Source: an uncultured Candidatus Saccharibacteria bacterium (GTDB taxonomy: Bacteria > Patescibacteriota > Saccharimonadia > Saccharimonadales > Saccharimonadaceae). Taken from it: a stretch of 64,000 nucleotides of DNA. Of the stretch, positions 35,918 through 45,321 are shown piece after piece. How positions within the stretch are numbered: the first letter of the stretch is position 1; every line of letters begins with the position of its first letter. The position numbers and the translations under genes were made by a program. Below the pieces are notes generated by a model. The model was not told where the DNA came from, ran no database searches, and was given only the letters and a program-made list of their open reading frames with translations. The stretch lies in NCBI GenBank assembly GCA_938045445.1, contig CALIMM010000014.1, forward strand, positions 82,247 through 146,246, given 5' to 3'.

Positions 35918-36628
35918 ATGAATCACGAAACTCTATCAGAAAAGACAGCTACACCACAGACAGAGCAAGAACCATCGCTGTTAGACCAGAAGATTGCCGC
36001 TCTAAATGCGGTGTATGATGCAGTGCGGTGCAGAGCATACGAGAATAGCGAATATAGTAATCATGATATTAACGAAGCGACGATTATACTAGGCGATCTC
36101 ATTGCGTGTGAAGCGTACCTCAGTGCTGGGCTGCCACCTGAGGATCTGCCGCTGACTAAGCGGACGGGCTATGACATAGGCAAAACTCTACCCAAGAATA
36201 TCGACCTTGCCATTGCGGCGTACCTGCCAAACTATGCCAAGAAGCTGCCAGGCCTTGGCTATGACGGTAGCGGGTTGGCTGTGGGTTACGATGAGTATAA
36301 CGTACCTGAGGAGATACCTGACGAAGCATGGCAAACACTAGAGCTTGATATGTCTGATGAGCCGATGGCAACCGCGTCGCTTGTCGATCCGCTGCGTGCG
36401 CTGGTGCTGATGCATCATTATTACAATCTAGTCGTTGCGCCGATTGAATATGGCAGCGAGGGGAGACCATGCTACGATTGGTCATCACCCGATACATTCG
36501 AGACAACAGGGGTTATTGCGCCAGTTGTGCAGCTATGCATGCGAGACCAAACAGTGGTGTATCGCTGCGTGCCGAGAGAGGATTATGACGCAATGAACCA
36601 TGCACATGATGGCAGTGCAATAGTATAA
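35918..36628 (+). CDS. Hypothetical protein of the accessory cluster
   Basis: A 236-residue acidic soluble protein with no recognised domain. A polar N-terminus (about 20 residues) is followed by helical segments and a C-terminal part with YDWSSPDTFETTG. The start is set by the promoter geometry. It precedes a DUF6301-like/TY-Chap-like pair in the same orientation, so it could be part of a toxin-immunity type locus; nothing in its sequence proves this. Confidence 0.65.
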   Translation: MNHETLSEKTATPQTEQEPSLLDQKIAALNAVYDAVRCRAYENSEYSNHDINEATIILGDLIACEAYLSAGLPPEDLPLTKRTGYDIGKTLPKNIDLAIAAYLPNYAKKLPGLGYDGSGLAVGYDEYNVPEEIPDEAWQTLELDMSDEPMATASLVDPLRALVLMHHYYNLVVAPIEYGSEGRPCYDWSSPDTFETTGVIAPVVQLCMRDQTVVYRCVPREDYDAMNHAHDGSAIV

Positions 36629-36648
36629 AATGGCGATGGTGTATAGAA

Positions 36649-36671
36649 GATGATAGTGGTATACTATCATC
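36649..36671 (+). promoter_or_regulatory. Inverted repeat over the -10 of the DUF6301-like operon
   Basis: GATGATAGT-ggtat-ACTATCATC, a perfect 9-bp inverted repeat. Its centre holds the -10 TATACT (36660-36665), and it ends directly before ATG 36672. A protein bound here would block transcription. Confidence 0.6.
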
Positions 36672-37139
36672 ATGACATGGAACAGCATTACCCCACAAAG
36701 ATTTGTCGAACTTGTAAATTACTGGGTCAACCAAGATTGGCCACTCACAGAAGATAAGTTGACAGCGGCTATGGAAAAACTGGGTTGGGATGAAAGTGAT
36801 CCAAGTACTATCGCAAAGGATATTCCAGTTAGTCAGCCGAGACTGAGGGCAACCACATCCGATCCGGTTAGAGGACTTGACATGGTCTCATGGAGCCTAA
36901 CAGATATTGATACAACAAAATCAATTGAACAAGACAGATTTATGAACGACGCTTTTGTCGGCTATGTAGAGGCAGGAACTGCCGTTTGGGGTAGACCTCG
37001 AATCAAGCGTGATGCTGAGCGTGAAATTGCATACTGGAAGGCAGAAAATGGCTGTGAGTTTCAAATATCCAATCGGCGTTCAGCTATCGCAGTATATATC
37101 CATTCCCCACAGTATGCGAATGTATTGAATAGCATTTAA
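36672..37139 (+). CDS. DUF6301-like protein
   Basis: A 155-residue protein. The pattern DWPLTEDKLTAAMEKLGW, then a charged strand region with AFVGYVEAGTAVWGRPR and IAYWKAENGCEFQI, matches my memory of DUF6301, a family common in Actinobacteria near polymorphic toxins. Function is unknown; immunity is suspected. It is followed 15 bp later by a TY-Chap-like gene, a pairing also typical of Actinobacteria. Confidence 0.65.
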   Translation: MTWNSITPQRFVELVNYWVNQDWPLTEDKLTAAMEKLGWDESDPSTIAKDIPVSQPRLRATTSDPVRGLDMVSWSLTDIDTTKSIEQDRFMNDAFVGYVEAGTAVWGRPRIKRDAEREIAYWKAENGCEFQISNRRSAIAVYIHSPQYANVLNSI

Positions 37140-37154
37140 CATGGTGGTTTCAAC

Positions 37155-37676
37155 ATGCACCAATTCTCCTGGACACAGTTTGAGAATAAACTTGCGCGCG
37201 CACTCATGCGCGCTGGTGATCGAGTACACATTGTACTGATCCCCGAAGTGTCTACAGAATATATGACACAGTACCTTCGCTACATTGTTAGCGACACGGC
37301 GATTGTCTGTGAACTGCGTCTGTCTCCACAGACGCGGAATATATCAAGTGTACACAAATCCAGTGCTATCAGCGCTATGGTCAATCAAGGGTGGCAGCAA
37401 AGTAATGAAAATGAAGTTTACTCGTGCCATTTCCCGCTGCCAGCGTATAGCTCGACATATGCGTCACTCGCGGCACAGTCGATCCACATCCTGCGTGACA
37501 TACTCCAGGTCAGTGAACCAGCTTCATTGACTTACTACGCATGGCGTGCCCCTGAAGAGCTGGAAGACGGCCATTACTACTCCGCAGAAGAAGTAGATGA
37601 GCTAGACGAGGGCGAGGATCCGCTTGAGGTTGATTTGGGGATTGAGATGGCGTCGAGGCGACCAGAGTTATTATAG
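37155..37676 (+). CDS. TY-Chap-like (YbjN/T3SS-chaperone-type) protein
   Basis: A 173-residue protein. FSWTQFENKLARALMRAGDR, a YLRYIVSDTAIVCELRLS sheet, GWQQSNENEVYSC, and the LRDILQVSEPASLTYYAW ending fit the TY-Chap peptide-binding chaperone fold. The C-terminus is very acidic (DELDEGEDPLEVD). Such proteins are thought to chaperone secreted toxins. It shares its domain type with the chaperone gene at 61652-62764. Confidence 0.65.
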   Translation: MHQFSWTQFENKLARALMRAGDRVHIVLIPEVSTEYMTQYLRYIVSDTAIVCELRLSPQTRNISSVHKSSAISAMVNQGWQQSNENEVYSCHFPLPAYSSTYASLAAQSIHILRDILQVSEPASLTYYAWRAPEELEDGHYYSAEEVDELDEGEDPLEVDLGIEMASRRPELL

Positions 37677-37700
37677 ATTATTACATAGCAGGAAAATAAT

Positions 37701-38201
37701 ATGCCAACGAATCCAGACAATAATACCCAATCAGATAGTCAACGCGAGCTTGCAGCATACACACAGAAGCATGCACAGTATTTCATCGATTATATGTCGA
37801 AAGTACTGGGGCATGACCTTCATGGTATGCTTGATTATTCAGTAAAGAGTCTTGCAGTGGTAGATGATGTGCTTGATGTACTCTATCGAGAAGCTGCCGA
37901 TACTACATCAAAGAACCATACATTTGTTCTTGATACAAAAGATGCGGTAGCGATGGATGCAGGTTGTTATATCCTTGAGGTTGCCAAGCGAAACTTCGGT
38001 GGACGCTACGCGTGGATTACTGAGTGGGATGAGCCGACAATCGTGACAGGAGAGCCAGAGTATAGTGTTTCTCTTGGTGCGTGCAGTAAGGCTAAGGGGC
38101 GGATTGATAATGGTGATGAGGACAATATTCCCTTTTTCTTTGATGGGTATGTCGAGAGGGTTACACGTCCACGGCCTGGACAGGAAATATTTATTAGTTA
38201 A
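37701..38201 (+). CDS. Hypothetical protein, third gene of the DUF6301/TY-Chap operon
   Basis: A 166-residue soluble protein. LDYSVKSLAVVDDVLDVL, GCYILEVAKRNFGGRYAW and a C-terminal VERVTRPRPGQE suggest a compact alpha-beta domain seen in small proteins of toxin loci, but I cannot name the family with confidence. It is cotranscribed with the two genes before it (24-bp gap). An immunity function is inference. Confidence 0.6.
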   Translation: MPTNPDNNTQSDSQRELAAYTQKHAQYFIDYMSKVLGHDLHGMLDYSVKSLAVVDDVLDVLYREAADTTSKNHTFVLDTKDAVAMDAGCYILEVAKRNFGGRYAWITEWDEPTIVTGEPEYSVSLGACSKAKGRIDNGDEDNIPFFFDGYVERVTRPRPGQEIFIS

Positions 38202-38284
38202 AGTGTTTAAAGCTTTATTCTTCTCTAACTTATATGTAGATGTATCGTAAGATTCTTACTGGCGTGGCTCTCGCTGTGAGGTTT

Positions 38285-39418
38285 TTATCCCTCACCCTTA
38301 ATCTTTTCCACCAGTTTGGCCAGTGGCTTGGTAGAGTCTTCGCGGGCGCGGGCGTTGTGCTCGAGGTAGTCGTCGAGTAGGACTTTGCAGCAGCCAGCAA
38401 TGGGGATGGAGATGAGCCCACCGATGATGCCAAAGATGTAGAGGCCGATGGTGATGGCAACAAGGACAACTAGTGGCGTGAGATCAATTTTGCGCGACTG
38501 AATGGTGGGTGAGATGAAGTTATTCTCGATCTGCTGGTAGATGATGAAAAATGCCGCAAAGATGAGGCCACCTGGCAAGGCATTAAAGGCAAGCAAGAGG
38601 GAGATCATTACCCCAGCAATCGTCGCGCCAAACATAGGAATGAGCGCCAAGACGAAGGTCACGGCAATGGTAACGAGCGCAAGGTTGCTCGGAATAGTCG
38701 AGAAAAAGAGGCTCAGGACAAAGACTGCTGCCCCAGCAAAGAGGGCGCCAATGCCTGAGATGGTGAGCTGACCCGTCACATAGCCTGCTACCACCGCATG
38801 CATGCGGTGGGCGACCTTCTTGTGGCGCTCCATCGTAGATTGGTCGCGGTAGAACCCCCAAAAGCGCTCTGCCCAGGCTGGCCCTTCCGTCAGCATCAAG
38901 AAGGTGAGGACGAGCACTAAGAACCCTGAGCCGACTGCAGAGAAGACAGAGCTAATGCCGGCAAGGAGGTTGCCGCTAAGGCCACGCGTCCAGGACTCGA
39001 CACTGCTGCGAGCACTCTCCACTACTTGATCCACCTGCGCTTGGATATGATACTGCTCGGCAAAGGCACCAAAGCTATGCCACTGCTCGCCCGCTGTGTG
39101 GACCATCCCCGGCAGGGCATCGACAAACTTGCTCGTCTGCTGGACGATGGGCGGTACCACGAGCACAAGAACCACCCCAAGTAGTGCCACGATGCTAATG
39201 AAGGCGAGGGCAGTGCTGAGTGTGCGGCTGCGATTTGGCAAGCGCTCGACGATGGCATTGACCGGCCCATTGAGCGCCAGCGCGAGGAACCCCGCTGTAC
39301 CAATCATAATCAAGGCAGTCTGCGCCAGGTAAATCGCGAGGATCGCAAATGCAAAACCAATTACTACCAGCCAAAACCGCACAAAGGTCTTTGTATCTAT
39401 CTCTATTCGTACTCTCAT
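38285..39418 (-). CDS. AI-2E family transporter (PerM-like permease)
   Basis: A 377-residue, 8-helix membrane protein. The AI-2E/PerM pattern is visible: ALALNGPVNAIVERLPNRSR, a periplasmic helical region, then IPMFGATIAGV and QQIENNFISPTIQSRKIDLTP. Family members include Na+/H+ antiporters and the AI-2 exporter TqsA; no substrate can be assigned. TATACT ends 7 nt before ATG. Confidence 0.9.
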   Translation of the reverse strand: MRVRIEIDTKTFVRFWLVVIGFAFAILAIYLAQTALIMIGTAGFLALALNGPVNAIVERLPNRSRTLSTALAFISIVALLGVVLVLVVPPIVQQTSKFVDALPGMVHTAGEQWHSFGAFAEQYHIQAQVDQVVESARSSVESWTRGLSGNLLAGISSVFSAVGSGFLVLVLTFLMLTEGPAWAERFWGFYRDQSTMERHKKVAHRMHAVVAGYVTGQLTISGIGALFAGAAVFVLSLFFSTIPSNLALVTIAVTFVLALIPMFGATIAGVMISLLLAFNALPGGLIFAAFFIIYQQIENNFISPTIQSRKIDLTPLVVLVAITIGLYIFGIIGGLISIPIAGCCKVLLDDYLEHNARAREDSTKPLAKLVEKIKGEG

Positions 39419-39475
39419 GGTCTTTAGTATACCACAATTTGCTGGTCGGTGAGCGATGGGTGGCTGATGCCAGCA

Positions 39476-41971
39476 TTACTCGAATGGAGCGGGAGTAGAT
39501 GACTCAGTTGGTGCTGAGGGTTGAGTAGCCTGCGACTGCTGTGACGGTAGTGGATCAGCTGGCGATGAAGACTGTGCTGCTGGCTGCACCATAGGCGCCT
39601 GCGCTGGTGTAACTTGCTGAGCTGGTGGATATGGTTGAGGTTGAGGCTGAGGCGGATAATATGGTTGCTGGATGGGTGGTTGTGGCTGACCTGTGTAGCC
39701 AACGGGTGGTTGCCCAGGCTGCGCTGTTGGCCCTAATGGGTAGGGGTAACGCGGCTGAGTAGAGTTCTTCTTGCGGGTGCCAGCCCAGATAGCGAAGCCA
39801 ATTACTGCAATCGCGACCACGATAATTACCATAAAGCAGATGATAAGTATGACAACCGTACTACGTTCGCTTGATGTGAGCGGAGTGTAGGAGTAATCGA
39901 TGCTAGTATCAGGATTTGTACTTGGGTCTGCATTGCGAGCATCTGGGCTAGGTGTTGTAGTCTGGTCGGTTTCATCTCGTGGTTGATTCTGGGCGGTTGA
40001 TAGGAATTTTGTTACAAGATAATTACCTGGGTATTTGCTATTGAGGCTACTAAATGACCGTGCTGCAGCGCTGTAGCGCCCAGCAACAAATTCATCGATA
40101 CCCGTCTGCCATAGTTTGGTGAGTTCACCATTAGTGGCAATGGAGACACGCTGCTTGGTTGCCATAGTTTGTGCGTCTTGTGCATCTCGGGCAATACCGC
40201 TACCAAAGCACGATTCTTCTTTCGTGCATGATTCTCGCGCATATGTTGTGATACCAACTTGCTCACCCTTCGCATTAAAAGCAGGGCCGCCACTACTGCC
40301 AGAAGAGATCTCGGTAGTAGTCAAAATAAGCGAGTGCCCGCCGCCATCACGCAGTGTCCTGCTTGTCGTACCAGTAGAAACGGTGGGTATGGTGCGAGAC
40401 TGCTTAGTGCTAATGCCACCATCAACAAGCGCTGGGTACCCTACTGCAGTAATGCGGTCGCCGTTTTGGACTGAGCTGAGCGACGACAGCTGCTGGATCG
40501 TTGGGAATGTACCGCTCATCTTGAGGAGTGCAACGTCGGTATATCGAGACGAGAGATCGACATCACCTGTATCAACTTCTTTGTCAATGAGTGTCGCAGT
40601 TTTGTTGGTGGCAGATTTTTGCCAGGTACTTTCTTCTGTAAGGCGGATTGGATCATCAGATGTCTGGATAACGTAGTCGGTGCGACTGTTGCTTACTGTA
40701 ATGTTGGACTTTGGCACAAGCTGCAGATAGGCTATCAGCTTTTGGGCGGCAGCCATATCATTGTTTTCGACTTGGCTGATAAGCTCGCGTATCTGCGTCT
40801 CAGTTGCATAACCCGCTCCAGTGACAAATTGGATATAGTTGTCCCACTCTTGTTGGGAGGTTGGAAAGGCGTTGGCAAGGAGATCAGTATCGGTTGTTTC
40901 GACAACGTGGCCATTAGTGACAACAACGCCATCCGATGACACAATCGACCCACTCCCAATGCCACCATTACAAGCCTTTGCTAGTGTGAGCGTATTACTC
41001 TGGACACGAAAGGTGAGGCGAGCACAGCGCATTGCACCAACTCTAACTGTTGCTAACTGATTTTTTGCTACCACACTGAGCATAATGTCGTCGCCGACTG
41101 TGCCGTGGATGTTAGCTGTGTCGGTTGGTGTATTGGCTGCAGCTAGGCGTGCGATCACGGGCTGGCTAGAAGATAGCGCACCGTCCTGTGGCTGCGTGTA
41201 GGAGACGCGAGAGATTACATTTTGCCAGGTAGTGAGCGCATCGCGGTCATTGGCAGGTAGGTTGGTTACGGCAAGCCAGTATGGTCGGTCGTGCTGGACG
41301 GTTAGGTAGTAGTAGGATTGTCGCCAGATAGTGAGCTGACCATTAAGAGCTTTGAGGCGATGTTTGACGTGAAGCTCACGATATTTTTTGCCTGCGATAG
41401 TAATAGCGCGTTCGTTGATCTCATCATCACGTCCAGCATGAGCAAGGCTTTTGCGTTTCTCTTGCGTGATGATGTCAAGGTTAGACTTCCCCTTGTACTC
41501 AGGGATGCTGTCTTTGCTACCGAAGTAATTTTTGTTACGGTTAGCGGTAATAGTAAGTTGTGACTGCTGCGCAGCGGCTGGCTGTGGTGTACTAGACGTC
41601 TTGTTAGTGAGGTGTAGGGTAATGATGCCGTAGTTGCGTGCCTCTTGGAGTTGATCGCCATTATATGTTTGTCCCTGAAATGTTCCTGGCTCACTGTTGG
41701 GATTTTGGACAATCCCCTCTGCTGTCATAACTCCTGGGTCGTACTCTAGACTAAAACCCAACTGTGAGGTGATGCGACGCTGCTGCGTTTGGGTATTTGT
41801 CTTGGTAAGAAGGTCGATTGTTTTTTTGCGGCCATTGGGTGACTGAGCACTTGGCTGCGATACCAAATAGAGAGCAATAATACTCCCTACAAGCAGGGCA
41901 ATGCTCACACCAAGTGCAACAAAAAGCACCGGGCGTCGCCGCCCCTTAAAAATAGAAAAACGATGTGTCAT
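39476..41971 (-). CDS. Trypsin-like serine protease with two membrane segments
   Basis: An 831-residue protein. A transmembrane helix at about 15-38 is followed by a 270-residue extracytoplasmic region of unknown fold. The S1 protease part has His355 (TNGHVV), Asp479 (YTDVALLKM) and Ser560 (SSGSSGGPAF); about 120 residues are inserted between His and Asp, far more than in HtrA. A TPR-like helical segment follows (about 630-670), then a second transmembrane helix (about 708-735) and a Pro/Gln-rich tail of 95 residues. It is probably a surface protease. TATAGT precedes the ATG by 8 nt. Confidence 0.85.
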   Translation of the reverse strand: MTHRFSIFKGRRRPVLFVALGVSIALLVGSIIALYLVSQPSAQSPNGRKKTIDLLTKTNTQTQQRRITSQLGFSLEYDPGVMTAEGIVQNPNSEPGTFQGQTYNGDQLQEARNYGIITLHLTNKTSSTPQPAAAQQSQLTITANRNKNYFGSKDSIPEYKGKSNLDIITQEKRKSLAHAGRDDEINERAITIAGKKYRELHVKHRLKALNGQLTIWRQSYYYLTVQHDRPYWLAVTNLPANDRDALTTWQNVISRVSYTQPQDGALSSSQPVIARLAAANTPTDTANIHGTVGDDIMLSVVAKNQLATVRVGAMRCARLTFRVQSNTLTLAKACNGGIGSGSIVSSDGVVVTNGHVVETTDTDLLANAFPTSQQEWDNYIQFVTGAGYATETQIRELISQVENNDMAAAQKLIAYLQLVPKSNITVSNSRTDYVIQTSDDPIRLTEESTWQKSATNKTATLIDKEVDTGDVDLSSRYTDVALLKMSGTFPTIQQLSSLSSVQNGDRITAVGYPALVDGGISTKQSRTIPTVSTGTTSRTLRDGGGHSLILTTTEISSGSSGGPAFNAKGEQVGITTYARESCTKEESCFGSGIARDAQDAQTMATKQRVSIATNGELTKLWQTGIDEFVAGRYSAAARSFSSLNSKYPGNYLVTKFLSTAQNQPRDETDQTTTPSPDARNADPSTNPDTSIDYSYTPLTSSERSTVVILIICFMVIIVVAIAVIGFAIWAGTRKKNSTQPRYPYPLGPTAQPGQPPVGYTGQPQPPIQQPYYPPQPQPQPYPPAQQVTPAQAPMVQPAAQSSSPADPLPSQQSQATQPSAPTESSTPAPFE

Positions 41972-42126
41972 GATGACACACTATAACACACCGTAGCACA
42001 CTATGCCATAACTGAGAGCGCTTTAATTATTAATCGGCCGGATTATCAACTCTTGCCTGTAAAAAGTGTGGTATTTATCATTGAAAATGAAATATAACTA
42101 CGGGTGGCCTGGTTACTTTAGTGTGC

Positions 42127-42351
42127 TTACTCTACAATCACCGTCATCCGCACCATCAAGCACAGCAAGACAAGTCCTGTGCCAGCCAGCACTGAGACGG
42201 CGATGGTCATGCGGTTGGGGTAGTAGTCAATGGTCTTGGGTTGCTTGGCGTGGTGTGATGAGGGGTGGGTGGTTGGTGTGCTAGTGCGCTTTGATGATTT
42301 TTTGGCTACTGCCTTGGTTTTGGTTACAGTGGTGTGTGGAGCTTTTGTCAT
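42127..42351 (-). CDS. Small tail-anchored membrane protein
   Basis: A 74-residue protein with a basic, Thr/Lys/Ser/His-rich N-terminal half (about 47 residues) and one C-terminal transmembrane helix (MTIAVSVLAGTGLVLLCLMV). No family is recognised. TATACT ends 6 nt before the ATG, supporting expression. It is divergent from the P-type ATPase (72 bases between starts) and may be related to it. Confidence 0.65.
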   Translation of the reverse strand: MTKAPHTTVTKTKAVAKKSSKRTSTPTTHPSSHHAKQPKTIDYYPNRMTIAVSVLAGTGLVLLCLMVRMTVIVE

Positions 42352-42423
42352 GGCTCTAGTATACGCCGATGCGTGGTAATTTGTCCAGAACGCTTATGCT
42401 TGGTGTGCTATAATAGATCTATT

Positions 42424-44982
42424 ATGACATACCATGCCAAGACTCCTCAGCAGACGATGGCCGACCTATCGTCTAGCGTCCGTGGCCTCGATGACACTGT
42501 TGTGGCTGAGCGGCTGGAACACTACGGCCCTAATATTATCCGCGTTGTGCACGAACCACTGTGGCGGCGGCTCATCAAGCCATTTTGCTCGGTGTTTATG
42601 CTGGTGCTGTTTGCGGCAGCGGCGATTAGCTTCTTCCACCAGGCGGTGGTGGATGGGTTGATTATCTTAGCGATTATTGTGGTGAGTGCACTGATCGATT
42701 ACACGCAGCAGCTCTCTACCGAGCGTATCATTCGCTCGTTGCAAAAGAAAGCTCCCTTGCAGGTGCGCGTCCGTCGGCACGAAGGGGAGCAATCGCTTGA
42801 TGCTGAGCAGCTTGTGCCAGGTGATGTGATCATCGTGGAAGAGGGCGATAAGATTCCGGCCGATGCGCGAGTGCTCGAGGCGCGCTCGCTCCGAGTGGAC
42901 GAATCGCAGCTGACGGGCGAGTCGCTCCCGATCGAGAAAAACAGCGCAACTTTACCAATGGCAACGGCGCTCTATGAGCGGCGAAATTGTTTGTATCAGG
43001 GGTCGTTTGTGATTGGTGGCAGTGCGCTTGCTATTGTGACGGCAACTGGGAATGCAACTGAGTATGGCAAACTCGCCGCCCTCTCGGGTCAGCCACGCGA
43101 GGCAAGCCCGGTGGAGCGGACGATTGATAAGCTGGTGAGCCAAATCATCATCGTTGTGCTAGTGGCATCAGTGGTGGCACTGGGGTTAGCGCTATGGCGT
43201 GGCATGGAATTCACCGCAGCGCTGCAGTTTGTGATAGCACTTGCCGTTAGTGCAGTGCCGGAGGGTTTGCCAGTAGCAATATCGGTGATTTTGGCTATTG
43301 GTATGCAGCGGATGGCGCGGCGCAAGGCACTGGTGCGGACGATGGCGGCAATTGAGACAATTGGCGTCGTGACGACAATCGCTACAGACAAGACGGGCAC
43401 CCTCACGCGCAACAAACTCACTGTCCAGGCCGTCTGGGCGCCAGGCAATCGCACCGAGCCACTGCTCCAGACATTGGCTGGCAGCACCTTGCCCAATAGC
43501 CGAAGCAAGATGTATGACCCGCTTGATCGAGCCTTTGCCGCCTATTGCAACGAGCAGCGCGTCTCGCGGCCGCAGCGCCGAGCAGGTTTGATGCTCTTTC
43601 CCTTTGAACACAAGCTGGCGATGAGTGGCACGCTCCAAGCAGTTGGCACTGGGCAATATCGTCTGTGTGTGAAGGGTGCACCGGAGGCAATTATTCGCCA
43701 TGCCCGGCTTTCGAGTGCGGATAAGCGCGCGACGCTCCAGGCTTTGCAGCAGCTTACGGGGCAGGGGCATCGAGTGATTGCCTTGGCATATACGGCACTT
43801 CGCGCGCCGATTGATTCGCTGGAGCAGCTGCCAGCGCGTCAGGGGTTGCAGTTTGTGGGGCTGGTTGGTGTGGCAGATAGTGTGCGGCCAGAGGCTCGGC
43901 CGTCGATTGCTCGGGCTCGCCAAGCGGGTATCACAGTGAGGATGATTACTGGCGATCATTTCGAGACGGCGTATCAGATTGGGCGGCAACTTGGCCTTGT
44001 ACGGGGGCGTGATGAGGTGTATGATTGCCGACGGCTTGGCCAACTAAGCGACGGTGAGCTCGCTACAGTGGTGGCCCGGGCGCGCGTCTTCTCGCGGGTC
44101 ATACCAGAGCATAAGCACCGCATCCTCACAGCGCTCAATGCGACGGACATTACTGCCATGACGGGCGATGGCGTTAATGACATTCCTGCCCTTACCAACG
44201 CTAATGTCGGTATCGCGATGGGCTCGGGGGCGCAGATAGCGCGCGATGCTGGCGATATTATCCTGCTCGATAACAACTTTCGCTCCATCATTAGTGCTGT
44301 GCACGAGGGGCGGACGATCTACGCTAATATCAAGCGCATGGTGGTGTATTTGCTGGCGACGAACCTTGGTGAGGTGCTGGTGTCGATTGGCTCACTACTG
44401 GTGGGTTTGCCTATCCCACTCTTGCCGGTGCAGATCTTGTGGGTCAATTTGGTAACGGATACAACGATGGTTATTCCGCTGGGCGTCGAGCCAGGCTCAC
44501 CCCAAGCAATGCGGCGGTCGCCGTACCACCCCAAGGCACCACTACTCAGCCGCTTTATGTTGAGCCGGGTTGGGCTCATCGCGGTGGTGATGGCTGTTAT
44601 CACATTAGGGCTCTACAGCATGTATTATCACTCGCACGGCGAAGGATATGCGCGCACTATTGCCTTCTGTGCGCTGGTGGTGATGCAGTGGGCCAGCGCT
44701 CTCGCTGCCCGCAGTGATTACGAGCCTGTCTGGCAGCGCGCTCGGCGGTGGAGCGCTGCATTTTATGGTGGCTTGGCAGTGTCGATTGTGCTCCAGCTGG
44801 TCGCGCTGTTTGGGCCGCTCGAGCAGTGGCTTCATGTAACGCCTATCTCGTGGAGCGATGGCGTCTTCGTCTGGATCGTGGCGTTCTTCGTCCCACTGGC
44901 GATTATCGAAGGGCATAAGTGGCTCGGGCGCACCTACTTTGGCAAAGGGCACGCCCCGGTGCGTTCGCGCCGACGGCGGTGA
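42424..44982 (+). CDS. P-type cation ATPase, Ca2+-type (P2A-like)
   Basis: An 852-residue pump. Actuator TGES (QLTGESLPIEK), helix 4 PEGLP (SAVPEGLPVAIS), phosphorylation site DKTGTLT, the nucleotide domain with KGAPEAII, the hinge GDGVNDIPAL and a C-terminal group of six helices are all present. The P2A-type PEGLP and length suggest Ca2+ or Mn2+ export. TATAAT (42412-42417 region) ends about 9 nt before ATG 42424; an earlier in-frame ATG at 42334 lies in the divergent gene and is rejected. Confidence 0.92.
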   Translation: MTYHAKTPQQTMADLSSSVRGLDDTVVAERLEHYGPNIIRVVHEPLWRRLIKPFCSVFMLVLFAAAAISFFHQAVVDGLIILAIIVVSALIDYTQQLSTERIIRSLQKKAPLQVRVRRHEGEQSLDAEQLVPGDVIIVEEGDKIPADARVLEARSLRVDESQLTGESLPIEKNSATLPMATALYERRNCLYQGSFVIGGSALAIVTATGNATEYGKLAALSGQPREASPVERTIDKLVSQIIIVVLVASVVALGLALWRGMEFTAALQFVIALAVSAVPEGLPVAISVILAIGMQRMARRKALVRTMAAIETIGVVTTIATDKTGTLTRNKLTVQAVWAPGNRTEPLLQTLAGSTLPNSRSKMYDPLDRAFAAYCNEQRVSRPQRRAGLMLFPFEHKLAMSGTLQAVGTGQYRLCVKGAPEAIIRHARLSSADKRATLQALQQLTGQGHRVIALAYTALRAPIDSLEQLPARQGLQFVGLVGVADSVRPEARPSIARARQAGITVRMITGDHFETAYQIGRQLGLVRGRDEVYDCRRLGQLSDGELATVVARARVFSRVIPEHKHRILTALNATDITAMTGDGVNDIPALTNANVGIAMGSGAQIARDAGDIILLDNNFRSIISAVHEGRTIYANIKRMVVYLLATNLGEVLVSIGSLLVGLPIPLLPVQILWVNLVTDTTMVIPLGVEPGSPQAMRRSPYHPKAPLLSRFMLSRVGLIAVVMAVITLGLYSMYYHSHGEGYARTIAFCALVVMQWASALAARSDYEPVWQRARRWSAAFYGGLAVSIVLQLVALFGPLEQWLHVTPISWSDGVFVWIVAFFVPLAIIEGHKWLGRTYFGKGHAPVRSRRRR

Positions 44983-45111
44983 GGCGCCATTTTGCACCCT
45001 TGCTATTGTTTTATGACAAGTAGTGTGGTTTCATACATATATGACAATACACTATGAAACTACCCCCCCTCGATTGCTGACACCTATGACCAGCAGCCGA
45101 CACCTACACCA

Positions 45112-45321
45112 ATGACGCGCCTGGAGGCGATCGAGTATATAGTAAGTAGAACAGATTTCGATTATCCTGAAACACCATTTCGATGGAGAGATCCATATAC
45201 CGTAACATTAAAAGGCCAGAGTTATAGATACCAGAATTTGACGAAATATTCGCAAGAGAACTGGGCCTATGTGGCATATCTCTCGCTATATCTCGCTCTA
45301 AGGATGAAAGCTCCTCAATAG
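45112..45321 (+). CDS. Possible small hypothetical protein
   Basis: A 69-residue frame (LEAIEYIVSRTDFDYPETPF, then aromatic-rich YAYVAYLSLYLAL-like C-terminus). It has plausible amino acid composition but no SD or clear -10, and its last 24 bases overlap the convergent NUDIX gene. It might be a fragment of a larger lost gene at the edge of an AT-rich accessory block. Confidence 0.35.
   Translation: MTRLEAIEYIVSRTDFDYPETPFRWRDPYTVTLKGQSYRYQNLTKYSQENWAYVAYLSLYLALRMKAPQ

Noticed and set aside
41964..41980. Palindrome TGTGTCAT-g-ATGACACA over the start of the 831-residue protease gene
   Set aside because: Half of it is forced by the MTH start codons, and no second copy was found, so an operator cannot be argued.
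43192..44043. 283-codon minus-strand frame over the P-type ATPase
   Set aside because: Antisense to conserved P-type motifs; Cys/His/Arg-rich composition typical of shadows.
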